Assembly: GCA_015039365.1 (NCBI GenBank) | Contig: WION01000195.1 | Span: forward strand, 1 to 64,000 | Reading direction: 5' to 3' | Source: Amanita rubescens | Taxonomy: Eukaryota; Basidiomycota; Agaricomycetes; Agaricales; Amanitaceae | DNA length: 64,000 bases | In this document: one piece after another, positions 1 through 11,300 of the stretch | Numbering within the stretch: the first letter of the stretch is position 1 | Layout: the number at the start of each line of letters is the position of its first letter | The notes under the pieces: generated by a model | Told to the model about the DNA's origin: nothing | What the model saw: only the letters and a program-made list of their open reading frames with translations | Databases searched by the model: none | Position numbers and translations under genes: made by a program

Positions 1-2339
1 CCTTGTTTTCTGCATCACTAAATCAATTTCTGTATTATAATATAACCAACAGCAAGTGAGGGCAATTTTGCTGTGTTCTATTGAGCAATGTAACCACATC
101 CGCTGTATCCCTTGTCAACAGAAGGTCCATAAGTGATGCTGCATTACTTTGTTGTCAGGCAGTCTGATACATCTCACCCATGATTGACAGATTGTGAGTG
201 ATGATGTGATATTTTTCTTGTGGGTGATCTCATCATGCCTCATCCCATGGGCAATAGCTTGTGAGTGACACTCAGGCTAGTGCCACTTCCTACATCATGT
301 CTCATGACAAATAGCAAGTGAGTGACTCTGGAGTGCTTTTCAGTCAGGCAATCTGATCACATAACCAACAAGGGGGTGAGTAGCCTCAGTGTTGCATGAC
401 ACTTTGATCACATATCATTAATGAGTCACAGGGGGTAAGTGACATGTCTTTCAAGTAAAAGTAAATAGCTTGATCACATCACTCCCATGACCATCAACAG
501 CAAGTGAGTAAAACTACTTCTTCCAGGTTGTCTGATCACACACAACCAACAGATTGTAAGTGGTGCTCATTTTTTCACATATCCTGAACACCCCTCATGC
601 TATAAGCAACAGGGAGTGAGCAAAATGTTCCTGCCAGGGTGAATGATTACAATTTGTTCCATGACAATAGTGGGCAAGTGACACTGCCTTTAATCTCACT
701 ACTTATCTTATCATACATATCCAACAGCAAGTGAGTGAAATTTCAGTTATGTTTTTTAAAGGCACTCAGATCACCTGTCATTCAGTCTGTTAGTGACACT
801 AGAGTCCTTTTACCAGACATTCTAATTCACATATTGGCAATAAACAGGTTGTAAGTGCTAGCACAGTTTTTTTCAAAAGCACTCTGATAATATCATGTAC
901 AATTCCAAAGCTTGTAAGTGATCATGTATTGTTTTTTAGCAGGAGTATGATCCCATCCCATGCTGTGTTAACAGGAGGTCTGTGATTTTCTGCAAAGCAG
1001 TCTGATCAAATTCAATCTTTATGACCACCAGGAAGTGAGTAGGAGTACATGCTTTTTTCCTCCAGCTAAGCTTTTTGCATCCAATAGTGGGTGAGCAGGG
1101 CTGGAGTACTTTATGAAAATAGTATAATCACATCAAATCCATGACAAACAGTGGGTGAGTGACATTGCACAAGTCTTCAAAAATGTAATCTCATCACATC
1201 ACACCATCAACAGCAAGTGAGTTGCATTGCAATGATTTCTTTTGGCAGCTTGATCACAGCCAATTCCATGGCCAACAGGATGTGAGTGGTGCTGCAGCTT
1301 TTTTCTCCCATACATTCTTTTCATAATGTGATCAACAGAGTGTAAGTGCCAATACATGAATACTTTGTGTACCAGGGAACTAATCTCATCACATTTCTGG
1401 TGATCAACAGGTTGTGAGTTACACTGCTGTAGGGTTTTTTTACCACATTGCATACCATGGGAACAGGTTGTGGGTAATTTTACAATCTTTGCAGCCAACT
1501 GGTCTGATCACTTTTTATTATACATACCACAACAGCCAGTGAGTAATTCCTGTCATCCAATCTGACTAGATCTCATAATACATGAGCAGGTTGTGAGTAA
1601 CACTGTGGGAACTGTTTACAGGAAATCTGACCACATCATATCCTATAACCATCAGCAAGTGGGTACAGTCACTGTAATGCTGTTCTGAACAGTGGCTGGA
1701 TCAACTCATTCCATGACCATCAGCAGGTAAACAACACTACTACTCTTCACTGTGCCAGGCAGTCTTATTGTATTTAATCCCATGACCAACAGCAAGTGAG
1801 CAGCACTTTTGGCCTGATACTCTAGTCTAATCACATGCTACCTCATGACCAACAGGAAGTGAGTAATTCTGCCATGATTTTTTTACTGCAAATAGACCAG
1901 TATGCCTAATCTCTTGACTACTAATAGTGGGTAAGTTACACTGCATTTTCTTCTCACATACACCTTGATGACAGGTATTTTATTCCATGACAAATAGGAA
2001 GTGGGTAACACTGCAGCATCTTCACTTTGACATCTTACACCATACTACCAACAGAGAGTGAGTGATATTGCATTGGTTTCCGTTAGCTGCCACTTCTCAT
2101 CTGAGAACCCTCCTCAACATATGATCAACAGTGGGTGAGCAAGATCACAACATCTTTCATTCATGCAGTCTGATCATATGTATCTCTTTCCATGATCAAT
2201 AGATTGTGGGTAACATAGCTGCACTCTTCTTTCAGGAATCTGATCACAACATTCTATGATCAATAGGAAGTTAGTAATAATTTGTTGCCAGCTACTGTCA
2301 TCATATTTCATGTGCTAATTGATAGCTTGTGAGTGACAC
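1..2339 (+). repeat. Microexon/intron array, first block (exons 1-37)
   Basis: Degenerate tandem array with a unit of about 60 bp, each unit being one intron plus one 3-nt exon. Exon starts: 53, 122, 191, 258, 315, 373, 432, 501, 553, 613, 671, 728, 786, 848, 911, 975, 1032, 1088, 1152, 1214, 1279, 1339, 1411, 1467, 1536, 1590, 1656, 1724, 1793, 1856, 1928, 1998, 2055, 2132, 2203, 2267, 2326. Codons read: exons 1-10 QKILQGGQIG; exons 11-20 WQSVLEEWWQ; exons 21-30 DSVVPVQQQE; exons 31-37 WERWIEL. Units share a loose core (CTGATCACAT ... CATGACCAACAG) but are otherwise diverged. Exon 11 is followed by a GC donor (GCAAGT at 674). The donor after exon 2 (GTCCAT) is weak. Only two CpG dinucleotides occur in the whole block. 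Confidence 0.85.
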
Positions 2340-5300
2340 TGTTATGATCACGTCGATCTCCACCTACGATGCGTCCACGCTAAGAGTGCTTGACAAAGTA
2401 GACTAAGTCCAACGGACAAGTCAAACAATAGGTGAACGAATAGGCTAAGTGATAAGACAACTAAAAGGAGTCTTATCCTTGAGAGCAATAATGAACGGAG
2501 TAGAAACGACGTTCTTTAGGTGAGATGGGATGTGATATTGATAAAGACAGTTAAGTCGAACTTAAGGTTCGACGCTACGGTACATCGGTTTATATACATG
2601 TACAGAAACACAGCCGTATCGTAAGTAGAACAAGGGCGATAGCAAGTATAGGTAAAACAAGGGGCATAGGGGATGGTACGCGTATGAACAAGGAGTTGGG
2701 CATAGGGTAAACGGAATGGGGATCGATAAGGGAACGAGGTAGTCTGTTTGATGAACATAATGGGGATGTGACGAAGAGGTAGGCATATACGAAAAAGTAA
2801 GCATGTCCAACGTGTCATGTAATCATAATGTAGGAGTCCGTACCGTGTTTGTAACACTAGCTCTCCTCTACGTTGTTGACCGCAACAACAATATGCGGGT
2901 ATCCTCTAGGTGTCGAGGTTGTGGCGGGCGTTTTCATCGTCGTAAGGATGATAGCCGGCAGAGTTGTCGACGAAGACGTCGAAGTCATTCGTCCTGGTTC
3001 CATCCTCCTGCGTTCCAGTCGGTGGGTGTGTCCGTATACGTTTGGACGAGTTCTTCGTTGTTGGCCTCAAGTGAGTTGAGGAGTTTGTGGAGAACCTTGA
3101 GGCGTCGGTTCTCTTCTTTAAGGAGCTTGATGATGCGCTCCTTGGATTCGTCGTCGGGACGAGGGACTGTTGGCGGTAGGGATGTGGCGGCAAAGAGCCG
3201 GACGTGGGACTGGTAATGGAGGAAATCCGAGATTTCCTGGTGGATGCGGGCGAGACGTTCTCGGCCGTCGAAAGCGCTGATGTTAAAGGCGGAGGGGGTG
3301 GAGGCCGATGCGGCGTTGGAGATGGTGGGGGTCTGTTGGGTCTGTTCTGCGTTCCCTTCCATAGTCGATAAAGGTTATGTTGGGGAATGAGCGAGCGTCC
3401 GAGGTTCTTAAACCTTTCGGCAGTCTGGGCGACGGGCGTGGAAGGTATAAGATTCTGATGGAGATCTAATTCCATCATGACGTGGGCAACTTCTTCATAG
3501 GCGTTGTGAGAGAGTTGCTGCGGTTTAGCTCCTTTGGTAAACAGATCTTCTGTCCATGCGGTGGTCCGTCTAGAAGATTCGGCGATCTCCTTGATTCGAT
3601 CTGCTAGATCAGCTAAGGCGATTGCTCCGATTTCGGTTCTGTTTGTAAGCTCCAAGATATGCTGTGCATCTGGTGCGATCCTGTGAGGGTCAAAGCTGTG
3701 ATGGATGGCGACAAGATCGTTGGGGTCGTCGTTAAGGATGAATGGAGGGTGTGCTTCATTCCTGACGTCTAGGATGGCTTGTTCGTAGAAGCGTTCTACG
3801 TCAGCGGTGAGGATTCGACGTAAGAGGTCGATTCCAAATTGGTGGATGGTGCATCCATGAGAGAGTTTGGTGTACCATTCCATGCGATCTAAGTTGGTCC
3901 AGATTTCTATAAGATCTGCGCAGTGATAGTTGTATCGTTCTCGAGCGTTGACGATGATTGCCTTGGCGAGTCTTGCGTCTGAGAGAATGCGCCAGAGTCT
4001 GGTAAGTCGTTCCAGTTCCTGAGAATTGATTGACAGGCCGGAAAGTCTTTTAATATCGTTGAAACGTGTGAGAAGGGCGTGCGATGTACTTGTCCGCCCA
4101 AAGGGGTCCGAAGGAAAGGCTAACAAAGGGGAACCGTACAGAGTACGGAGACGGAGGGTTCGACGGTGACGGAGTAAACCCGCAATGCAAACGGACGCAA
4201 GTCCGACGAAGATGCGTCGCGACGGAACGAAGTCGGACAAGTGCGAAGACGTACGACGGTGACGGAGTGAACCCGCGACGTAAAGGAACGTGAGTGCAAC
4301 GAAGTTGCGACGGAGAGATATCAAACGGATGCGGAGGAGTGAAGGGCAGTATATTCTGATGTCCATACAGTACAATGAAGCCGTATATAAACTAATATGC
4401 ACGAGGCGCACTCACCGCAATCATCCTGAGCTCCTCCGATGGTCCGTGCGCGTATGCGGATTGCCTTGCTGTATGAATATGTCGAGTCGGCGGGTTGAGC
4501 CCTTGGCATCGTGTACGGGTGTCGAGGCGCGAAGGTTTAAGTGCGTCGGAATGCTCCGACGGATATCTCCGATGTCGGAATATCGGGCCGCGGATGCCTG
4601 CTGCACAACGTAACCGGAATCGGTACGTTACATCGTCAATAGTCTTTCGCATAAGAGCTGAGCTGTTATAGTCTGCGAATGTCGTAAAGATCGTCTGAGG
4701 TTCAGAGGGAGTGATGTCTGCCATGATTCGACGACTGCTAGGGCTAGTTGGGTAGTTATCATCGCTTCTGTCGCGAAGATCGCCAGTTGATTCCTTGTCG
4801 AATTCGGCAAGAGAGTCGGGGTTATGATATACCTTTCGCATGTTATCAAGTATTTTCCTAGTTCTCCTTGTATCTTCATTATGTCTTCCGTTACCTTGAT
4901 CTTCTGTGGTATCGTGAGGACTCGTAGCTCGGCTTGTTCTGGGTGAATCATCAGATCGATTCTCTTTGTCAGAATCTGAAGCGCTGTGATAAGGAACGAG
5001 GCGTGGCCTATTGGGTTCGGTGATCGTCGTCCTTCTGCTAGCATCCTGATTATTGGATGTATCGGGGGATTCGTCGGTGGTGGTGGTGTTGTCGTCGTTG
5101 TCTGGGTAAAGACTGAGTATATGGGCGGTTCCGGTGATGGTGCTCTCGTCGTTGTTGGCGAGATTGTCGGTGAGGTTCTTGTTGATTCCATGATTCATAG
5201 GTGGTTTCTGAGTCGTTGTAGGTGTAATCTTTGCTCATTCAGAGTTTCCTACGTTTCTTATATTCATCAAGGATATCCTCGGCGTTTGACAAGTTCCTTT

Positions 5301-8300
5301 GGGGTTCCCAAGTGTTTTCGCTTGTATCATAGCCTTTCCATTTGACGAGAAACTGTAATTGACGTCCGATCTTTCGGTGTGCGAGAATAGCTTCTATTTC
5401 GTATTCTTCTGATCCTTCTATCAGGTCGGGTGGTGGACGTGTGTCATTAGGTCCATGGAATTCTGTTTCTTTATATGGTGATAGTAGGCATGCGTGGAAA
5501 ACGCTGTGTATCTTCCATTGTTTTGGTAAGTCTAGTTGATAGGTGACAGGTCCTAAGACTTTCTTTATCCTGAAGGGTCCTTCTCGTTTAGGTGCGAGTT
5601 TACGTGATTGATAAGGAATGCATAGGTTCTTTGAATCTAGCCAAACCTTTTCTCCTTCTTTGAACGGTTTAGAATGTTTCATCGTTCGTTGTGCCATTTT
5701 AAGGCGTGCAAGGTCGTGTGCTGCCAGAGCTTCTTCTCTTGCTTTGATCAGGAGTCTGATGCGTTCATCTGCTACAGGGGTAGCTGACTGTTCTGTAACC
5801 TGAGGTAGTGCCACAGGGTTAGATCCATACATGAGGTAGAACGGTGATTGTTTCAGTTCTTCATGCGTTCTAGAATTATGAGCAAATTGTGCGATGGGAA
5901 GTATCTTATTCCATTTGTCTGGTTCATAAGCGCAGAATATGCGGAGATATACTTCTAGTACGGCGTTATAGCGTTCCGTTTGTCCATCTGTTTGAGGGTG
6001 AAAGGCGGTGCTCATCTTATGTTTGATCTGAAGTGCGCTGGTTATCCCTTTAAAGACTTTTGCTGCGAATTGCGGTCCTCTGTCAGATATCATGATGTCT
6101 GGTAATCCGAAGTTCTTGAAAACTTCTTTGATATAGAGGTCGGCGGTTTCGGCTGATGTAATAGTTTTATTACAGGGACATAGAATTACTCCCTTTGAAA
6201 GTCCTTGGTCGACCACGACAAAGATAGAATCAAAACCGTCACTAGGCGGTAGGTCGGTGATAAAATCCATAGTAATCTGTTGAAATGGTCGGTGTGCGTG
6301 GGATTTAATCGGCATTAGGGGTGCGGCGGTGGGGTGTGTATTAGGTTTCATCTGTTGACAGGTAAGACATCCGTCGATAAAACTTTTGACAAGTGTTGTC
6401 ATTCTAGGCCACCAATAGTGTTCCCTTAGTAGGCTAAGTGTTTTGAAGAATCCAGGGTGTCCTGCACTTGGTGCTTCATGGTATTCTCTAATAATAGATC
6501 GGCGAAGATCAGAGTCCATTGGGACGTATGCTTTGTTTTTAAATAGGATAATTCCGTCATCTTCGGTCCAATCGGTGATTGCTGTGCGGAGAGGCGCTGT
6601 TCCTTTTTCCTTTAAGCATCTTCTAATGGTTTCGGCAAACTCATCGGTTTGAGTTGCGTTCTTTACTTGATCTCGGAGATCCTCGGCGATGACTTGGATA
6701 AATAGTGAGTCAGGGAGCATCGTGACTGTTTCGTCATCTTCTTCTCCATTAGTGTGATCAGGTCGGCGGGATAAGGCGTCCGCTTGAGTTAATTTTGCTC
6801 CGGGTACGTGAATTAATTGGTAATTGTATCTTGAGAGATTATTCCACCATCTTGCTTGTCTAGCTGTGAGACGTTGTGGTGCGCGGTAATAGGTTAAGTT
6901 TTTGTGATCGCAGTGTATAGTGAGTGTGTGTTCTGCTCCAAGCAGTAGATATTTCCATTCGTCAAGGGCGTAAATTATGGCAAAGAGTTCTCGGTCGTAG
7001 ATTTGCCAATTTCGTTCGGTGGGCGTAAGTGTGTGTGAGAGATATCCACAAGGGTGTAAGTCTCCGTTTTCGTCTTTCTGCATTAAGGCGGCTCCGACAG
7101 CCCATTTAGATGCATCCGTTTCGAGTATGAAGGGTTGATTGACATCTGGCATCTTTAGTACTGGTGCTGTTACGAAACTTTCCTTTAATGAGTCGAAGGC
7201 GACTCTACATTCTAGTGTCCATTCCCATATTTTGTTTTTCTTTGTTAAGTCGTGAAGGGGTCGTGCGAGATGCGCGAATCCGGATATGAAACGTCTGTAG
7301 TAATTTCCAAATCCAAGAAACGAGCGTACTTGTTTAACTGTTGTCGGAGGGGGCCAGTCTCTGATTCCAGCGAGTTTTATTGGATCCATTTTTATCGTGT
7401 CTTTCGTGATTATCATGCCTAAGAAGTCCACTTCCTCGGCGGCAAATTTGCATTTTTCAAGTTTCAGGTAAAGATCGTGTTTTTTTAATTTTGCGAGTAC
7501 TAGCTTTGTTCTTTTCTCGAGTTCTTGTTTGTTGCGCGCGTGTATCAAGATGTCATCCATGTAAATGGCAATCCATCCTTCGTTCATGAAGTCCCTGAAG
7601 TAATCGTCCATCATTGCTTGAAATGTTGCTGGTGAATTGCGTAATCCAAAGAACATAACCGTTGGTTCGAATAGTCCTTTATTCGTGATGAATGCGGCTT
7701 TCCATTCGTCTCCTTCTTTGATACGAACATTGTTGTATCCCCATCTGATGTCTAGTTTCGTAAAGTATTGTGATCCTTTAAGTTGTAGCATCAGATCGGA
7801 TATGAGTGGTAGGGGGTAAGAGTTTGGTTTCGTGTGTTCGTTCAAGTATCGGTAGTCTTGGCAGGGTCTGAGTGTTTTGCTATCCTTCTTTTCGACATAA
7901 AAGAATGGTGCTGCCTGCGGAGATTTGGATGGTCGTATATATCCTTTAGCTAGTTGTTCTTTGATCCATTCGTCAAGCGTATTCTGTTGTAATGGTGATA
8001 TTGGGTAGATCTTCCCTTTCTTTGGTATAAAATCTTCGCGAAGTTCAATTGCGTGATCCCAAGATCTGCGGTCCGGGAATCGTTCTGACGCTTGTTTTTC
8101 AAATATCTCTTTCCATTCGAGATACTCAGGAGGTAGCGTGATTTCCTTCTGATCGGTGTTGTACTTATGTTCCATTTGTTGAGCTGGTGAATAGCGATTA
8201 ATCGTGATCTCGTCATAATCTTCTTCAGTCCATCTTCCTATATCTTCAAATGGTGGTTTCCAACGTAGACTCTTCTCTTCTGGTCCTTTGTGTGACAACA

Positions 8301-11300
8301 AATACCGAATTACGACGTCTTCTTCCCATTTAGGCATTGCTTCTTCATCGAGTCGATGCAAGATGCTCCGTATTGATGCCTTCCATTCGTCTTCTTTAGA
8401 GTTACGGAACTCCAGAGTTCTATTCCTCCAGCTTATGATTGGGTCATGCTTCTCGAGCCACGGAAGCCCCAGTATCAAGTTTTGATCGCCAAGCGAAGTG
8501 ACCAAGAACCATTCGGTCATCTTCTTTCCATTGATATCGATGGTGATCAAACACTTGTCAGAAATTTCTCCATTCGTATTGTATGTGCCGTCAACGTTCT
8601 TGACTCGGATTGGTCTTGCGAGTTTCTTCTTTCTCCATTTATGCGTTGTAACGGATGGAATCCTGTTACAGTGTGCAGCATGCTCTGAAGCCTTCCGAAG
8701 ATGTCCTCCGCCATCCACCTTCGATCCGCTTTCCGTCCGCTTCTGTCCGCTTTCGATCCGCTTCGATCCGCTCCGCTCCGACGCGCGGGAATTCGTCGGA
8801 GTACGTCGGATGCGCGGGAATATGTCGGATTATGTCGGACCACAAGCGCATGGTAAGCGCATGGTAGTTACTATAAGTACATGTCACATGTAGTCGTATA
8901 CGATCAGCTACGAACGAGAATCGGAGTCCCCTTCCCCTCAGATCAGCCTTAGCTTAAGTCTGTGCACTATTGTGCATGGCACCTGCAGTGCTGGGTACAA
9001 CCCAGAGCACATTGCAGTGTTTCAGCGTGATTGATGAATTAATAAATAAACCTTCTGCACCGCTGTCAACCAGTGCAGTCATTGATTCAGTGTTGTCTTC
9101 GGTTTCAACTTCGAGGGGAATAGATAATCGATTGCTTGAAATAGAACGTACTATTACAGGTGATATCGAAAGATCGTCCTTTGGAGTTGAATCCGAAGTT
9201 ATGGGACAGGCATCCACTGACATGTGTCCCACTGTCAAAAATCCGGTTTATCCGCGTTGATAAGGAGGTTGATACGTTGATCTGGAGAGAGTTTCTTTAA
9301 CATAGCGCGTATCGTTCTGTCGCTAGTGTCTTCTTCTTCTTCTTCTTGTTCATGCTGGCTAGACTCTTCGACGTCTTCATAGTTACTGCCATCGTCATCC
9401 TTTTTGGTTGCTCGAATATGACGACCGTGTGCGAATTTCTTTCCTTTCTTTCCATTAAACTTCTTCTTTCCTTTGTAAGATCCTTTATCCTTCCTCATGG
9501 GGCATTGTCCTGACATGTGGTCCGGTTTATGACATATGAAACAGAGTCCATCGCGGATATGTCGGGTTCGTTCATCCTTAGATAACGCGCCAAGAATTAT
9601 TGCATCGAGATCCATATCCCATTCGTTTCGAGGGGGTTTGTGTGAAGATGATCCTCCTCTGTTGGTTGCTAGAATGCCAATACGTGTTTCGGCGTTATAT
9701 GCTCTAAGTGCTCCTTCGTACCATTCGTCCAAGGTTTTGGGGTCTCTCATTACGACTGCTCTGTACGTGTTGGCGTCGAGTCCTTGTCCGAACATGTGGG
9801 TAGCGGCACTGCCTGTGATTCCAGCTTTCTTTATCAGTTCTTTGAATAAACCAACGTATTTTGGGATTGAGATTCGTTTTCCTTTCTTGTCTTTTCGTTT
9901 CTGAAGCTGTACTAATTCTGTGTACGTGTTTCCGGGTGAATCTATTTCTTGCCAGTTATTGAGGAATCTGGTTTTGAATCCTGTCCAGTCGGTCCATAAT
10001 ATTTCCGTCTTTGCTGCATCGTTAAGATCGTCGTTCTGATTACGTCTCCAGTTTTCAGCTTTGTCGGTTATCATAGATAACGTCAGTCCGATTTTAAGTC
10101 TATCCGTGTTGATGCGACCTGGATTGAGATCTAGGAATAACTCCATTCGATCTATGAAATCCTGTGCTTGAGATCGCTTTCCTGTGAAGGTAGGGATTTC
10201 TCCTAAGAGACTAGGAATCGGTTGAATTGCTGGCGTTGTCATTGTAACTGTTGGTGGTTCTGGAGGTGGTGTCGGCGGTTTCTGTGGTGGTACTGGTGGT
10301 CCTGGACTAGGATCAGGTTTAGGATCGACTTCTATGTATTGAAGTCCTGGGGAACTCGGTTTCTCCTGTTCTGTTTCAAACGGGTTGAAATCGATTGGGC
10401 TAAGTAAGTCTGGAACAGTTTTGTCTTCCGACTCGGAAAGGTCACTGGAACTTTCGAATTGCTGATCGGGGTTTTCATCACTAGATTCGGTTCCTGATTC
10501 GCTTTCTTGTGTTACTCCAAAAGTTTTACCTTTTAGTGTAGTTTTGACTGCTGCTTTCGGTGTAGAGACTGCGCTTCTGTGCTGTAGGTTTTCGGGTAAG
10601 TTATCTGGGTTTCCTTCTATCCACTTTGGTCCTTTGAAGAAATCGTCTGGTACAAATTCGTATGTGAGTTCTGATTCAGGGCCTGGGTTATATCCTCCCC
10701 AACGTTTGGTATTTTCGTCGAATTCGACTTCAAATCCTAAGAGATAGTATTTGTCGTTGAACCGATGATAGAATGCGTTGTTGGGTGGTCTGTTGGCTCT
10801 CTGTGGTATCCAAAACTCTGATGTTGGTACGAGACTGTGGTCTTTCGCGTATTTCCAAAGGTGGTCCTTAGGGTCGTTGTAGATAGCGATATGATCTAGA
10901 TAATAATGTCCTCTTGTTCCTCTTGTAGCACGATTAGGCGGTATCCTCTGTTGATCCGAAATTGTTGCAAGCTGACCGGTAACCTACGGTGTAACGGATG
11001 GAATCCTGTTACAGTGTGCAGCATGCTCCAAAGCTTTCTGAAGATGTCCGCCATTGATCATCCTTCAATCCGCTTTCTGTCCACTTCTGTCCGCTTTCGA
11101 TCCGCTTCGATCCGATGCGCGGGAATTCGTCGGAGTACGTCGGATGCGCGGGAATATGTCGGATTATGTCGGACCACAAGCGCATGGTAAGCGCATGGTA
11201 GTTACTATAAGTACATGTCACATGTAGTCGTATACATCAGCTACGAACGAGAATCGGAGTTCCCTTCCCCTCAGATCAGCCTTAGCTTAAGTCTGTGCAC

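Noticed and set aside
1199..1498. Minus-strand ORF in the array
   Set aside because: It runs opposite to all the splice signals and has repeat-derived composition with no motif.
3907..4101. Separate small ORF in the chromovirus
   Set aside because: It crosses the border of the nested LTR at 4060 and is the less protein-like of the overlapping frames.
8666..8893. Short ORFs in solo LTR B, on both strands
   Set aside because: They lie in a solo LTR with Cys/Ser/Arg-rich translations typical of non-coding repeats.
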